The translations under genes were made by a program, and so were the position numbers. Positions 1 through 9,946 of a DNA stretch of 64,000 bases are shown here, in pieces; within the stretch, counting starts at the first letter, position 1; every line of letters starts with the position of its first letter. Source of the DNA: Microbacterium luticocti DSM 19459 (GTDB lineage Bacteria > Actinomycetota > Actinomycetes > Actinomycetales > Microbacteriaceae); the NCBI RefSeq assembly GCF_000422405.1, contig NZ_AULS01000001.1, positions 124,001-188,000 of the forward strand. The letters run 5' to 3'. The notes under the pieces are model-generated. The model searched no databases and had not been told where the DNA came from. It was given only the letters and a program-made list of their open reading frames with translations.

Positions 1-263
1 ACACGCCCGCCCAGCTCGGTCACGACCTTCTCGAGCACGGGGCTCAGCTGTTTGCACGGCCCGCACCATTCCGCCCACAGGTCGATGACCACAGGCACCG
101 TTCGCGAGAGCTCGAGGATCTGCGGGAACGTCGCGTCGGTGACGTCACGGATCACGCCACCGGATGCCGCAGCAGCCGTGGCGTCGCCCGCGGCGGGACG
201 ATTGCGCAGTCCGGACAGGTCGACGGCGCCGCGCAGCACGGCACCCGCGTTCGGCTCACTCAT
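1..263 (-). CDS. thioredoxin-domain protein, N-terminal part only
   Basis: The gene starts at the ATG ending at 263 and runs off the left edge, so about 87 residues are visible. After a 35-residue Ala-rich extension comes a thioredoxin fold segment with the active site WCGPC at residues 66-70, which marks a disulfide-type redox protein. The long N-terminal extension fits the actinobacterial tetratricopeptide-thioredoxin (CnoX/YbbN-like) co-chaperones better than plain TrxA, but the C-terminal half that would decide this is outside the window. Its ATG overlaps the stop of the upstream membrane protein gene (ATGA), so the two are probably co-translated. Confidence 0.85.
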   Translation of the reverse strand, partial: MSEPNAGAVLRGAVDLSGLRNRPAAGDATAAAASGGVIRDVTDATFPQILELSRTVPVVIDLWAEWCGPCKQLSPVLEKVVTELGGR

Positions 264-2062
264 TTCTTGCTGACCACCTTCGCACCGAGGATGCTGGACG
301 AGTACCCGAGCAGTCGGATCTTGGCATCGCCGGATCCGACTCCCGGCACATAGAAGAACAGCTGATCGCTGTAGGTCGTGACAAAGCCCGTCGCCGACTC
401 CTTCACCCCGGTCAACGCCTTGACCCGCGGGTTCGTGTCGGTCTTGATCACGGCGTTCTTGTCGGTCGGGGTGACCGTCTCGGTCTCGGAGACGTTCACG
501 GCCACGATGGCGCCGCTCTCGAGGGTCGCCAGGGCCAGCGGCGCCTGACCGCCCGCGGCGGCGGCGAACGTCATCTGTGCGGTCTTCTTCGAACTCTTGC
601 CGGCCGTCTTGCTCAGGTCGGCGAGCTGTTCCTTGCGCTTGTCGGTCACGCCCTTCAGGAACAGATCGTCCGCGGTGTCGAACGCGCCCGCCGAGGCGCT
701 CTTGTCGCCCTTGTCGATGACGTCGGCGTAGGCCGCCGCCAGCTCTGCGGGCGGCATGACCAGAAACGACGAGTCCGGCTGCACGGCCGCCGCCCCGACG
801 TACGCGGGTGCCACGTCGGGGAGTTTCGTCGCCTCGAGCTGGCCGGTGTACGAGACCTTGTAGGGCGACCACGGGTCGACCTGCGTCATCATCATGATCG
901 TCGAGGTCACCGCGGCATCCGCCTTCTGCTCGGCGATGGCCAGCACGGTGCGCGGCCACCCCTCGTACGCCTGCGGCAGCACGAGCTTCAGGCCGCTGCC
1001 GGGGATCGCGGTCGGCTCCGGCTCTTTGGGCAGCTTGCCGCGCAGCGTGTAGTTGGTCTGCCGTTCGGCGAGGGCGGCTCCCGCAAGCCGGGTGGCGGCA
1101 AGCGTCGCGTCGCGCTTCTGGTCGGCCTGCGTGACGGTGTCGGCGATGCGCGACAGGATGCGGTCGGCCTGGGTCGCCGTCACCGCCGGCGGCTGTGTGT
1201 CACCGGCGTCGACGACCGTCGCGGTCGGGGTGGGCGTGGGTGAGCCGCCCAGTTGCGGCCAGGCGTCGGCGGAGCACCCGGCGAACAGCAACGCGGACAG
1301 GCCGATCGCCGGCACCGCCACCAGCGACCGACGCCGGCTGACGGCGCGACGCTGCGGTGCCGCGCCCGCGGTGATCACGCCCTTGTCGGCCTGCTCCACG
1401 GCCAGATCGATCGGCTCGGTCTCGGGCAGCGGCGGCAGCGACTTGCGTCGCGGCCCGCGGGAGCGGCGCAGTCGACGGATGCCGAGGATGTACAGGAAGA
1501 CCCCGACGGCCATGAGGATGCCACCGCCGAGGATCAGCGGGCCGGCCCACGGAGTCGTGGTCGACAGCGGCCAGGTCAGCGAGATGTCGGCCGGGGCGGG
1601 TGCGGTGCCGTCGGTCGCCACCAGAACGCTCATCGTGTCGGGCAGTTGCAGATGCTGGATGAGGATGTCGTCCTGGGTGAACTGGTCGAGCCACAGGTCG
1701 GAGCCGGCCGGATCACGGTGGGTGGGCGAGGCGCCGTCGGCCGGTGCGACCACGGTGCTGGTCACGTGGCCGCCTGCGCCCAGGGTGACGGCGGTGTAGT
1801 CGGTGTCGGCCAGCCACGCCTTCATGTCATCGGTGCGGCCGTACGCGGCGAAGATGGGGCCGTCGGCGGCGGCGCGCAGTGTCTGCAGGCCCGGCGAACG
1901 GTTCAGCACGGCCCCGTCGATGAGGGTGTAGGCGGTGGCGGAGGTGTCCGAGATCGTGGCGGTCGTCGTCTTGGGGCCCTGGAAGACCGTCCGCTGCGCG
2001 ATGCCGGTCGCGATCATCACGGCGGCCAGCACGAAGGCGGCAACAGCCCACACGAAACGCAC
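260..2062 (-). CDS. conserved actinobacterial membrane protein, function unknown
   Basis: A 600-residue protein that I do not recognise as a characterised family. The GTG start at 2062 is chosen because GGAGG lies 9 bases upstream and the first residues form a membrane segment (about 3-25). A second membrane segment spans about 172-194. A third hydrophobic stretch at 247-262 follows a run of arginines and ends in LFAGC (Cys263), which looks like a lipoprotein signal in the middle of the chain. The remaining 340 residues are hydrophilic and probably extracytoplasmic. The stop overlaps the thioredoxin-domain gene start, and the gene is divergent from the AI-2E-type transporter. Confidence 0.7.
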   Translation of the reverse strand: MRFVWAVAAFVLAAVMIATGIAQRTVFQGPKTTTATISDTSATAYTLIDGAVLNRSPGLQTLRAAADGPIFAAYGRTDDMKAWLADTDYTAVTLGAGGHVTSTVVAPADGASPTHRDPAGSDLWLDQFTQDDILIQHLQLPDTMSVLVATDGTAPAPADISLTWPLSTTTPWAGPLILGGGILMAVGVFLYILGIRRLRRSRGPRRKSLPPLPETEPIDLAVEQADKGVITAGAAPQRRAVSRRRSLVAVPAIGLSALLFAGCSADAWPQLGGSPTPTPTATVVDAGDTQPPAVTATQADRILSRIADTVTQADQKRDATLAATRLAGAALAERQTNYTLRGKLPKEPEPTAIPGSGLKLVLPQAYEGWPRTVLAIAEQKADAAVTSTIMMMTQVDPWSPYKVSYTGQLEATKLPDVAPAYVGAAAVQPDSSFLVMPPAELAAAYADVIDKGDKSASAGAFDTADDLFLKGVTDKRKEQLADLSKTAGKSSKKTAQMTFAAAAGGQAPLALATLESGAIVAVNVSETETVTPTDKNAVIKTDTNPRVKALTGVKESATGFVTTYSDQLFFYVPGVGSGDAKIRLLGYSSSILGAKVVSKK

Positions 2063-2222
2063 GAATTCATCCTCCCCGGCCCGACGGGCGTCCGGGCCGA
2101 CTCGACGTTCCAGACTATCGAACGAGACCTGTGTGCGGACCGGGAGGGCCGGCCGCGTGGTTCGCTGCCGTCTGCGCGCCGCCCGGGACCGTATCCTGTC
2201 GGCATCGGTGGAGAGGAGCCCC

Positions 2223-3284
2223 ATGAAGGTACAGAACCCGTTCCGTGTCGCCCTGGTGGCGACCCTCGGCGTCGGACTCGGCCTGCTGCTGATCGGCAGC
2301 ATCCAGCACCTGTCGACGATCCTGCTCTACATCGGGACGGCGCTGTTCCTCTCCCTCGGCCTGGAGCCGGTGGTGGCGTTCCTCGAGCGACGGCGGCTGC
2401 CGCGGTGGGCGGCCGTGCTCATCACGATCCTCGCCGTGCTGGCGGTGTTCGCCGGGGTGATCCTGATCGTGGTGCCCGTCATCGTGAACCAGATCTCGCA
2501 GTTGGTCGACTCGATCACCCAACTCGCACAGAACCCGAACGCGCTCGAGGACTTCAAGGACTGGGCGACCCGCACGTTCCCGCAGCTCAAGGTCGACGAC
2601 GTGTTCGACTACGTTCAGGACTGGCTGGTGAAGAACCTCGCCGACATCAGCGGTTCGATCGGTCAGGGTGTGCTCAAGGTCGGCATCGCGTTCTTCTCGG
2701 GCCTGGCCGGCGCGTTCATCGTGCTGATCCTCACGATCTACTTCACGGCATCCGTGCCGTCGCTGAAGACCGCGGTCTATCAGCTGGTGCCGGCCTCGAA
2801 GCGCCCCCGCTTCATCGACCTGTCCGAGCAGATCACCGACTCGGTCGGCTACTACGTCATGGGCCAGGTCAGCCTGGGGGTCATCAACGGCATTCTGAGC
2901 TCGATCTTCCTGTCGATCATCCATGCCCCGTTCCCGGCGGTGCTCGCGGTCATCGCGTTCTTCTTCTCGCTGATCCCGCTGGTGGGCACGTTGACCGGCT
3001 CGGTGATCATCGTGCTGGCCTGTCTGATCCCGGGGCTCGGCTCGCCGACCACGGCGCTGATCGCGGCGATCTACTACCTCGTGTACATGCAGCTGGAGGC
3101 GTACATCATCTCCCCGCGGATCATGAACCGCGCGGTGTCGGTTCCCGGTGCGGTGGTCGTGGTGGCGGCACTGGCGGGCGGGGCGCTTCTGGGCCTGCTG
3201 GGCGCGCTGATCGCGATTCCGGTGGCGGCGAGCATCCTCATCATCTACCGGCAGGTGGTGATCCCCCGTCAGAACGACCGCTGA
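2223..3284 (+). CDS. AI-2E family transporter (PF01594-type permease)
   Basis: The 353-residue polytopic protein has the typical PF01594 layout. Two N-terminal membrane segments are followed by one near residue 80, a soluble segment (about 100-150), and then the conserved second half with a segment near SLGVINGILSS and the hallmark LIPLVGTLTGS region. Family members include TqsA, reported to export AI-2, and Na+/H+ antiporters, so the substrate cannot be assigned. The ATG at 2223 has GAGAGGAG a few bases upstream. Its last 16 bases overlap the convergent hydrolase gene. Confidence 0.88.
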   Translation: MKVQNPFRVALVATLGVGLGLLLIGSIQHLSTILLYIGTALFLSLGLEPVVAFLERRRLPRWAAVLITILAVLAVFAGVILIVVPVIVNQISQLVDSITQLAQNPNALEDFKDWATRTFPQLKVDDVFDYVQDWLVKNLADISGSIGQGVLKVGIAFFSGLAGAFIVLILTIYFTASVPSLKTAVYQLVPASKRPRFIDLSEQITDSVGYYVMGQVSLGVINGILSSIFLSIIHAPFPAVLAVIAFFFSLIPLVGTLTGSVIIVLACLIPGLGSPTTALIAAIYYLVYMQLEAYIISPRIMNRAVSVPGAVVVVAALAGGALLGLLGALIAIPVAASILIIYRQVVIPRQNDR

Positions 3285-3997
3285 TCCGGCTCGTGCCACT
3301 CGGTGGGCAACGGCAGCGCAGTGGGGTTCACCGCCTGGGTGATCTCGGTCAGCACGCGGCGGGTCTGGTTCTCGCCCACCCAGAGGTGGCGCCCGCCGTC
3401 CACCGCAATGACCTCGGCGTGCGGCACCGCGGCGAACCGACGACGCGCCTCGTCCGGGCGCAGGTAGTCGTCGTGCTCGGGGATCAGCGCCACGATCCGC
3501 CGGGGATCATCGGCCCAGGCCGCCAGTTCGGCGTCGGTGGTGCGGTGCAGCGGCGGTGAGAGCAGGATGAGGCCGTCGACCGGATGCGCCCGCCCGTGCT
3601 TGAGGGCGACCTCGGTGCCGAACGACCAGCCCACCAGCCACGGATGGGGCAGCTGCCGGGCGGCGACCAGGTCCATGGCTGCGGCCAGATCCAGGCCCTC
3701 GGCGTCGCCCCCGTCGAAGGTGCCCTCGCTGGTGCCCCGCGGCGAGGTGGTGCCGCGGGTGTTGAACCGCAGCACGGCCAGCTGTGCCAGTGCGGGCAGG
3801 CGGGCGGCGGCTTTGCGCAGGATGTGCGAATCCATGAACCCGCCCGCGGTGGGCAGGGGATGCAGCGTGACCAGGGTCGCTGCCGGCGCGCCCTGAGCCG
3901 GCAGCGCGAGCTCGCCGACGAGGGTCAGCCCATCGGCGGTGTGCAGCTCGATCTCCTCGCGCCGCGCGGGCAGCAGGACCGGTCCACGGATCTCCAT
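3269..3997 (-). CDS. alpha/beta hydrolase family protein
   Basis: A 242-residue cytoplasmic alpha/beta hydrolase. The nucleophile elbow GWSFG places Ser125, an Asp at about 176-177 (PEHDDY) can be the acid, and His204 in GGRHLW is the likely base, so the triad is complete. The overall form resembles small dienelactone-hydrolase-like or peptidase-like hydrolases, and the substrate is unknown. The ATG abuts the stop of the small zinc-ribbon-like gene upstream with no gap, so they form one transcription unit. Confidence 0.85.
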   Translation of the reverse strand: MEIRGPVLLPARREEIELHTADGLTLVGELALPAQGAPAATLVTLHPLPTAGGFMDSHILRKAAARLPALAQLAVLRFNTRGTTSPRGTSEGTFDGGDAEGLDLAAAMDLVAARQLPHPWLVGWSFGTEVALKHGRAHPVDGLILLSPPLHRTTDAELAAWADDPRRIVALIPEHDDYLRPDEARRRFAAVPHAEVIAVDGGRHLWVGENQTRRVLTEITQAVNPTALPLPTEWHEPDQRSF

Positions 3998-4282
3998 TCA
4001 GGCCACCTTCCAACAGTGCGAGTGCCAATGCCGTCGGGCCGCGAGGTCGGCGGCGTCGCCGAGCACGCCGTCGGCGCGCCAGACCACCAGGTGCGCCACC
4101 GAGGGAGCGATCTGCCCGCCGCAGCCGGGGCAGGTGTACGCCTTCTGCGCCTGTGCCGCCGAGACCGGTTGCACCGTCCACTCCACGCCGCGGCGGATCT
4201 CGGTGCGCTTGAAGCCGGCGAGAAAGCGCTCGAAGGAGTCACCGCGGGGTGGGTCGGGGCGCCTCCGGTGTGACCGGGGCAT
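3998..4282 (-). CDS. conserved hypothetical protein with CPGC motif
   Basis: A 94-residue basic protein. The middle carries YTCPGCGGQI, and a C-terminal RHWHSHCW adds His and Cys residues, which together suggest a small zinc-binding fold. Proteins of this type are widespread in Actinobacteria next to hydrolases and are sometimes labelled ATP/GTP-binding protein without experimental support. The ATG at 4282 is preferred over upstream in-frame codons because the upstream residues are low-complexity and overlap the transglycosylase-like gene. It directly abuts the hydrolase start. Confidence 0.75.
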   Translation of the reverse strand: MPRSHRRRPDPPRGDSFERFLAGFKRTEIRRGVEWTVQPVSAAQAQKAYTCPGCGGQIAPSVAHLVVWRADGVLGDAADLAARRHWHSHCWKVA

Positions 4283-4286
4283 CGGG

Positions 4287-5009
4287 TCAATACCAGCCGG
4301 TGGACTGGGAGTGACCCCAGGCACCACAGGGGGTGCTGTAGCGCCCGGTGATGTAGCCCAGCCCCCATTTGATCTGTGTGGCGGGGTTGGTCGCCCAGTC
4401 CGCCCCGGCGGAGGCCATCTTGCTGCCCGGCAGCGCCTGCGGGATGCCGTAGGCACCGCTGCCGGCGTTGTACGCGTTGACGCGCCAGCCCGATTCCCGC
4501 TTCCACAGCGCGACCAGGCACGAGAACTCGCTGTCGCCCCAGCCGCGGGCCTTCACCATGTCGTAGGCGATCGCCTGCGCGGTGCCGGGGTTGGGGGCGA
4601 CGAACGGCACGCTGAAGGATGCCGCCCGGCCCTGCACCGTCGAAGCGGTCGGCTTCGGTGTCGGCTTGGGCTTGAGGGCTGCGGCGTAGCTGTCGCGGTC
4701 GAGCCCGGCGCCGTCTTCGGTGACCACGGAGGCGACCTCGACGGTCTGCGCGTCGCCGAGGGCGCTCGCATACAGGGTCACCGGTGCCACCGGTTGCGCG
4801 TTCGCGGGGGTGCTCAACGCCGCGCCCAACGGGCTGAGCGTGGCCACGGCCAGTCCGGCCACCGCGAATCCGGCGAACCCCGCCATCACCCCGCGCCGGC
4901 GCGACCAGCGTGCCCGAACGCGGGTGCGTCGGGCGGGTGCCGCCGCTTTCAGGTCGCGGCGGAGGATCGCGCGGGATGCCTCGGGTGTCATCTCGTTGCC
5001 GGAAGTCAC
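4287..5009 (-). CDS. secreted lytic-transglycosylase-like protein
   Basis: The 240-residue protein has a basic N-terminus, a membrane/signal segment at about 42-66, a Thr/Pro/Lys-rich linker and a C-terminal domain of about 90 residues. That domain has the SLT/Rpf-like pattern LWKRESGW, then AYGIPQALPG and WATNPATQIKWGLGYI. The Glu in KRESGW is the expected catalytic acid for cleaving peptidoglycan glycan strands. Similar short proteins are common in Microbacteriaceae. It lies 4 bases upstream of the small CPGC gene on the same strand. Confidence 0.85.
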   Translation of the reverse strand: MTSGNEMTPEASRAILRRDLKAAAPARRTRVRARWSRRRGVMAGFAGFAVAGLAVATLSPLGAALSTPANAQPVAPVTLYASALGDAQTVEVASVVTEDGAGLDRDSYAAALKPKPTPKPTASTVQGRAASFSVPFVAPNPGTAQAIAYDMVKARGWGDSEFSCLVALWKRESGWRVNAYNAGSGAYGIPQALPGSKMASAGADWATNPATQIKWGLGYITGRYSTPCGAWGHSQSTGWY

Positions 5010-5067
5010 AGTGGGCCCGAGTCTACCGAAGTGCCGGCGGCCGCGCCATCACCGGGTCCGCGCGTGT

Positions 5068-5637
5068 TCACCCGACCGCCAGCATCACGTCCACGACCGC
5101 GTCGAGCACCGCGTCGACCTGGGCCTCGCGATAGCCGCGGCGCTGCATGCGGAAGGCGACGGTGCGCACCTGTTCCACCGTCACCGGTGTGCCCGAGGCG
5201 AGATAGGCGGCGATCTTGTCGGCCACCAGGTCGACCTCGTCGATGCGGTACCCGTAGCCCAGTCCGCGCACCCGATCGAACCGGTGTCGGGGTTCGCGGG
5301 TGAGCCGGTCGAGGATCTCTTGCGCCCGCGCACGGGTGCGGTCGATCCACTCCCCCGTGCCCACGGCCGACAGCGCACGTTCGCGCTCACGCGCGGCGAA
5401 CGCATCCTCGACGCGTGCCAGGGCGGCGTCGACCGCCTCGGTGCGGTAGCCGCGGCGCACGAGCGGGAAGGCGATCGCCCGCACACCGGCGGCGGTGACC
5501 TCCGGGACGGCGGCATCCTGCTCGAACGATTCCCGCGCCCGGGCGAGGAAGGCGTCGACGGCCTTCGGGTCGTATCCCTGGTCACGGCCGGTGGCGCGCG
5601 GGAACGGGCTCGCGGTCGGATCGGAGGAACGGGTCAT
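5068..5637 (-). CDS. DivIVA-domain (DivIVA-like) small protein
   Basis: The 189-residue protein is built of three similar units: GYDPKAVDAFLARA (about 21-34), RGYRTEAVDAALARVEDA (62-79) and GYGYRIDEVDLVAD, with RRGYREAQVDAVLD near the end. These are the G-Y-x3-x-VD-x-(F/A)L signatures of the DivIVA/DUF6 repeat found in actinobacterial cell-division and cell-pole proteins. No long coiled coil follows, so it is not Wag31/DivIVA itself. The ATG at 5637 overlaps the cdsA stop as ATGA, implying translation coupled to phospholipid synthesis. Confidence 0.75.
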   Translation of the reverse strand: MTRSSDPTASPFPRATGRDQGYDPKAVDAFLARARESFEQDAAVPEVTAAGVRAIAFPLVRRGYRTEAVDAALARVEDAFAARERERALSAVGTGEWIDRTRARAQEILDRLTREPRHRFDRVRGLGYGYRIDEVDLVADKIAAYLASGTPVTVEQVRTVAFRMQRRGYREAQVDAVLDAVVDVMLAVG

Positions 5638-6662
5638 GAAACCACCAGCGGGGTCAGGAGCAGATAGAGCGCAAGGGCGCCGCCTGCGGAGGGAAGGATG
5701 GAATCCAGACGGTCGAGCACACCGCCGTGTCCGGGCAGCCACGAGCTCATGTCTTTGATGCCGAGGTCGCGCTTGATCATCGACTCCCCCAGGTCGCCGA
5801 TGGTCGCGGTGGCCAAGATCACCGCGCCGATCACCAGCCCGGCCCACCACGGAAGGTTCAGCATGAACAGCGCGAGCAGCACGCCGGCGATCAGCGCTGC
5901 GGCGACCGCCCCGGCGAAACCCTCCCAGGTCTTCTTGGGGCTGATCCGCGGCGCCATCGGGTGCCGCCCGAGGGTGAGACCGGTGATGTACGCGCCGGTG
6001 TCGGCGGCCACCGCGATGATGATGAATGCGAGCACCCAGTATTCGCCGTGGTCCTGACGCAGCAGGATGACGCACAGGCTCGCCAGGAACGACACGTACA
6101 GCTGCATCAGCCCGCCCGCGAGCACGTCGTCCGCCACGTCACGGTGCCGGCGACCGTCGTGGACGACCATCTGGCCGAGCAGCCGCCACACGATCACGAG
6201 GATCACGACGGCGATCAGCACGACCCAGTGCAGCCATGCCGACAGGAACCAGCCCGACAGCACGAGTGCGGCACCACCGGCCAGCTGCGGGGCCAGGTCG
6301 ACCCGGCGCCCGCTGCCCTGCATCGCCCGCGTGAGCTCGAACAGGCCGAGCCCCACGGCGGCCAGCGCGAACACGAGGAACACCGGCTTCCAGATGATCA
6401 ACGACAGCAGCAGAACGACGCCGATCGCCAGGCCGATGAGGATCGCGAGGATCAGGTCGCGGCCGGTGCGGGCCTTGATGCGCTCGTTGGCTTCTTCGAA
6501 GTCCGCACGCGCGCGCTCGACCTGGCTCTCGAACTCGGTGCGCGCGGCGCGCAGGTGCGCGTGCAGCGCGGTGTCGTCGGGGGCCGGCGCCGCGTCCGGG
6601 CGCGGCCGGCGGAGCCGGTGGCGACGGCCGCCGCCCGGCGGCTGTTCGGACGGGTCCGTCAT
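5634..6662 (-). CDS. cdsA: phosphatidate cytidylyltransferase
   Basis: A 342-residue polytopic enzyme that converts phosphatidate and CTP to CDP-diacylglycerol, the precursor of membrane phospholipids. The C-terminal signature is intact from SMIKRDLGIKD to PGHGGVLDR. A hydrophilic Arg/Pro-rich N-terminal extension of about 80 residues with a helical stretch precedes the first membrane segment and is longer than in E. coli CdsA. The ATG at 6662 is chosen over upstream in-frame codons that would run into frr. The order pyrH-frr-cdsA is conserved in bacteria. Confidence 0.95.
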   Translation of the reverse strand: MTDPSEQPPGGGRRHRLRRPRPDAAPAPDDTALHAHLRAARTEFESQVERARADFEEANERIKARTGRDLILAILIGLAIGVVLLLSLIIWKPVFLVFALAAVGLGLFELTRAMQGSGRRVDLAPQLAGGAALVLSGWFLSAWLHWVVLIAVVILVIVWRLLGQMVVHDGRRHRDVADDVLAGGLMQLYVSFLASLCVILLRQDHGEYWVLAFIIIAVAADTGAYITGLTLGRHPMAPRISPKKTWEGFAGAVAAALIAGVLLALFMLNLPWWAGLVIGAVILATATIGDLGESMIKRDLGIKDMSSWLPGHGGVLDRLDSILPSAGGALALYLLLTPLVVS

Positions 6663-6672
6663 GTGCCCTACC

Positions 6673-7227
6673 TCAGACCTCGAGCAGCTCGGCCTCTTTG
6701 CGCTTGAGGGCCTCGTCGATGGCATCCACGTGCGCACGGGTGATCGCGTCGAGCTCCTTCTCGGCGCGGGCGAGTTCGTCCTCACCCACGTCGCTCTTGA
6801 GCGCGTCCAGGTCGTCCTTGATCTTGCGGCGGATGCCGCGGACATGCACCTTCGCGTCCTCGCCCTTGGAACGGACGAGCTTGACGTACTCCTTGCGGCG
6901 GTCTTCGGTGAGCTCAGGCATCGTGACGCGCACGAGGTTGCCGTCGTTGGTGGGGTTGACCCCGAGGTTCGGCATGTCGCGGATCGCCTGCTCGATCGCC
7001 TTGAGCGCGGACTTGTCGTAGGGGGTGATGATCAGCGAGCGTGCCTCGGGCGCGTTCACCGACGCGAGCTGCGCGAGCGGGGTCGGGGTGCCGTAGTAGT
7101 CGACGAGCACCTTCTGGAACAGCTGCGGGTTGGCGCGGCCGCTGCGCACCGTCGCGAAGTCGTCCTTCGCGGCATCCACCGCCTTGTCCATCCGGCCTTC
7201 CGCATCGGCCAACACGTCCGCGATCAC
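6673..7227 (-). CDS. frr: ribosome recycling factor
   Basis: The 184-residue protein has normal family length. It splits post-termination ribosomes together with EF-G. Conserved RRF blocks are clear: [20 protein letters not shown] near the start, the central [13 protein letters not shown] loop, and VRTL-type helices ending in a Lys/Glu-rich helix. The gene lies between pyrH and cdsA, the canonical arrangement, with a 10-base gap to cdsA. Confidence 0.97.
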   Translation of the reverse strand: MIADVLADAEGRMDKAVDAAKDDFATVRSGRANPQLFQKVLVDYYGTPTPLAQLASVNAPEARSLIITPYDKSALKAIEQAIRDMPNLGVNPTNDGNLVRVTMPELTEDRRKEYVKLVRSKGEDAKVHVRGIRRKIKDDLDALKSDVGEDELARAEKELDAITRAHVDAIDEALKRKEAELLEV

Positions 7228-7301
7228 GGTCTCTCCATTCGCTCAGGCGTACCCGCCCAGTCTAGTCGGGGCGCGCCACCGGACCGGTGCGCGCGGGGGG
7301 A

Positions 7302-8021
7302 TCACGCGGTGACCAGCGTGCCGATCTGATCTCCCAGCAGGGCCTTGGTCACATTGCCGGCCGGTTCCATGCCGAACACCCGCATGTCCATGCGGTTGTC
7401 CATGCACAGGCTGAACGCGGTCGAGTCGACGACCTTCAGCCCGCGCTGCAGCGCCTCCAGATAGGTGATCCGGTCGATGCGGGTGGCCGAGGCATCCTTC
7501 TTCGGGTCTGCCGTGTACACCCCGTCGACGCCGTTCTTGGCGACCAGCACCTCATCGGCGCGGATCTCGAGGGCCCGCTGTGCGGCGACGGTGTCGGTGG
7601 AGAAGTAGGGCAGACCCGCGCCGGCGCCGAAGATGACCACGCGCCCCTTCTGCATGTGCCGTTCGGCGCGCAGCGGGATGTACGGCTCGGCGACCTGGGT
7701 CATCTGGATCGCGGACTGCACGCGGGTGGCGGCGCCGGCCTGCTCGAGGAAGTCCTGCAGGGCCAGCGCGTTCATCACCGTGCCGAGCATGCCCATGTAG
7801 TCGGCACGGCCGCGGTCCATGCCGCGCTGGCTGAGCTCGGCACCGCGGAAGAAGTTGCCGCCGCCGACGACGATCGCGATCTCGACACGGTCGACCGCTG
7901 CGGCGATCTCACGCGCGATCTGACTGACCACGTCGGGGTTCACGCCCAACGACCCGGCCCCGAAGGCCTCGCCCGAGAGCTTGAGCAGGACGCGGCGGCG
8001 CCCGGTGGCTTCTTTGATCAC
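7302..8021 (-). CDS. pyrH: uridylate (UMP) kinase
   Basis: The 239-residue amino-acid-kinase-fold enzyme phosphorylates UMP to UDP. Visible motifs are [10 protein letters not shown] near the N-terminus, [11 protein letters not shown], the nucleotide-binding [13 protein letters not shown] and the C-terminal GTLVTA. The start is uncertain. The GTG at 8021 has AGAGGA six bases upstream; the ATG two codons earlier would touch that Shine-Dalgarno, and a GTG at 8045 is also in frame. A terminator-like hairpin separates the gene from tsf upstream. Confidence 0.95.
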   Translation of the reverse strand: MIKEATGRRRVLLKLSGEAFGAGSLGVNPDVVSQIAREIAAAVDRVEIAIVVGGGNFFRGAELSQRGMDRGRADYMGMLGTVMNALALQDFLEQAGAATRVQSAIQMTQVAEPYIPLRAERHMQKGRVVIFGAGAGLPYFSTDTVAAQRALEIRADEVLVAKNGVDGVYTADPKKDASATRIDRITYLEALQRGLKVVDSTAFSLCMDNRMDMRVFGMEPAGNVTKALLGDQIGTLVTA

Positions 8022-8067
8022 GTGCATTCCTCTCGTCGCGATCACACACTAGCGAACGGGCATGGCA

Positions 8068-8098
8068 AGGGCCCGCACCGTCGTGCGATGCGGGCCCT
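8068..8098 (-). terminator. hairpin terminator after tsf
   Basis: A perfect 10-bp inverted repeat, AGGGCCCGCA at 8068-8077 and its complement at 8089-8098, with an 11-base loop, sits 10 bases beyond the tsf stop. The stem is very GC-rich but the tail has only a weak T-run, as is common in Actinobacteria. It probably ends the rpsB-tsf transcript before pyrH. Confidence 0.65.
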
Positions 8099-8107
8099 CG
8101 GGCGTTG

Positions 8108-8935
8108 TCAGGCGCCGACCTTGAACCGGGCGAAGTCGGTGACGGTGATGCCCGCGTCCTTGGCGACCTGGGCGACCGACAGCTTGTTGTCCTTCGCGTA
8201 GTCCTGCTCGAGCAGGGCGACCTGCTTGAAGAACGCGTTCACACGGCCTTCGACGATCTTCGGCAGCGCCGCCTCGGGCTTGCCCTCGTTGCGGGAGATC
8301 TCGGTGACGATCTCGCGCTCCTTCTCGACGTCGGCGGCGGGCACGTCGTCACGGGAGAGGTACGACGGGTTGGCGAACGAGATGTGCTGGGCGATGCTGC
8401 GCGCGGTGGCCGCATCGTCGCCGGTGTACGCCACGACCACGCCGATCTGCGGGGGCAGGTCCTTGCTGGTCTTGTGCAGGTACACCTCGAACTTGTCGCC
8501 GTGCAGGGTGCGCACGCGACGCAGCTCGATCTTCTCGCCGATGATGGCGGCCTCATCCGAGATCAGCTGTGCGACCGTCTGGTCGCCGGCGGGGGCGGCC
8601 AGGGCGGCCTCGGCCGAGTCCGCGGATGCGGCGGCGGCGGCATCGGCCACCTTGTCGGCGAGGGCGATGAACCTGTCGTTCTTCGCGACGAAGTCGGTCT
8701 CGCACGCCAGCTCGACCAGGGTCACCTGGCCGTCTGCCTCACGGGCGACGACCAGGCCCTCGGTGGTGGAGCGGTCGGCGCGCTTGGCGTTGCCCTTCGC
8801 GCCCTTCAGGCGCAGGATCTCGACGGCCTTCTCGATGTCGCCGTCGGCCTCTTCGAGCGCCTTCTTCGTGTCGACCATGCCCGTGCCGAGCTGCTCGCGC
8901 AGCGCCTTGATGTCGGCGATGGTGAAGTTTGCCAT
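8108..8935 (-). CDS. tsf: translation elongation factor Ts
   Basis: The 275-residue guanine nucleotide exchange factor regenerates EF-Tu-GTP. The N-terminal UBA-like domain reads LREQLGTGMVDTKKALEE, followed by the core VELACETDFVAKNDRF, which contains the conserved TDFV interface with EF-Tu. Length and order are typical. It is downstream of rpsB with an 87-base gap and is followed by a hairpin terminator. Confidence 0.97.
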   Translation of the reverse strand: MANFTIADIKALREQLGTGMVDTKKALEEADGDIEKAVEILRLKGAKGNAKRADRSTTEGLVVAREADGQVTLVELACETDFVAKNDRFIALADKVADAAAAASADSAEAALAAPAGDQTVAQLISDEAAIIGEKIELRRVRTLHGDKFEVYLHKTSKDLPPQIGVVVAYTGDDAATARSIAQHISFANPSYLSRDDVPAADVEKEREIVTEISRNEGKPEAALPKIVEGRVNAFFKQVALLEQDYAKDNKLSVAQVAKDAGITVTDFARFKVGA

Positions 8936-9022
8936 GGGTGGCGGCTCCTTGTGTGTCTGAGTTCTCGTGGATGCCTCGGCCGGCCCGTCGAGGACGGACC
9001 GGCCGAGGCGGAAAGTCGTGCG

Positions 9023-9946
9023 TTACTCGGCCGCGGCGACCGGAGTCTCGCCCTCGGCGGCTTCAGCCTCGGCCTCGGCAACCTCGGCCTGCACCTCAGC
9101 GGCCTCGGCCTGCACCTCGGCAGCCTCGGCCTGCGCCTCGGCGACGTCGGCGACCTTCGCGGTGCTCGCGGAGGACTGCTCGGGCGCGCCCTGCTCGAGC
9201 AGCTCGCGCTCCCACTCGGCCAGGGGCTCGGCCTGGGCGGTCTCGTCGGCCGGCTGGTGGCGCTGGATGAGACCCTCGGCGGCGGCGTCCGCGATGATGC
9301 GGGTCAGCAGGCTGACCGAACGGATGGCGTCGTCGTTGCCCGGGATCGGGTACTGGATCTCGTCGGGGTCGGCGTTGGTGTCGAGGATGCCGATCACCGG
9401 GATGCCGAGCTTGCGGGCCTCGTCGATGGCGAGGTGCTCGCGCTTGGCGTCGACGACCCACAGCGCCGACGGCGTCTTCTGCAGGTTGCGGATGCCGCCC
9501 AGCGACTTGTGCAGCTTGTCGAGCTCACGCTTCTTCAGCAGCAGCTCCTTCTTGGTGAAGCCGCTCTCGGAGGGGTTCTCGTAGTCGAGCTCCTCAAGCT
9601 CCTTCATGCGCTGCAGCCGCTTGCTGACCGTGCTGAAGTTGGTGAGCAGACCGCCCAGCCAGCGCTGGTTCACGTAGGGCTGGCCGACACGGGTCGCCTG
9701 CTCGGCGAGCACCTCCTGCGCCTGCTTCTTGGTGCCCACGAAGAGGATGGTGCCGCCGTGGGCGACCGTCTCCTTCACGAACTCGTAGGCGCGGTCGATG
9801 TAGGCCAGCGACTGCTGCAGGTCGATGATGTGGATGCCACTGCGCTCGGTGAGGATGAAGCGCTTCACCTTCGGGTTCCACCGACGGGTCTGGTGTCCGA
9901 AGTGAACGCCGGCATCGAGCAGCTGGCGGATGGTGACGACGGCCAC
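9023..9946 (-). CDS. rpsB: 30S ribosomal protein S2 with long acidic tail
   Basis: The 307-residue S2 protein starts at a GTG at 9946 with AGGAGA about 8 bases upstream. The core shows [30 protein letters not shown] and [17 protein letters not shown]. Beyond about residue 255 comes a tail of roughly 50 residues made almost only of Ala, Glu, Val and Gln, with near-repeats of AEAAEVQ, giving a charged helical extension longer than in E. coli S2 (241 residues). Such tails occur in Microbacteriaceae and are expected to vary in length because the coding DNA is repetitive. Confidence 0.96.
   Translation of the reverse strand: MAVVTIRQLLDAGVHFGHQTRRWNPKVKRFILTERSGIHIIDLQQSLAYIDRAYEFVKETVAHGGTILFVGTKKQAQEVLAEQATRVGQPYVNQRWLGGLLTNFSTVSKRLQRMKELEELDYENPSESGFTKKELLLKKRELDKLHKSLGGIRNLQKTPSALWVVDAKREHLAIDEARKLGIPVIGILDTNADPDEIQYPIPGNDDAIRSVSLLTRIIADAAAEGLIQRHQPADETAQAEPLAEWERELLEQGAPEQSSASTAKVADVAEAQAEAAEVQAEAAEVQAEVAEAEAEAAEGETPVAAAE

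Noticed and set aside
2017..2205. ATG at 2070 with GGAGG almost adjacent, as start of a small gene
   Set aside because: It is in another frame and the same GGAGG is better spaced for the GTG at 2062 of the 600-residue protein.
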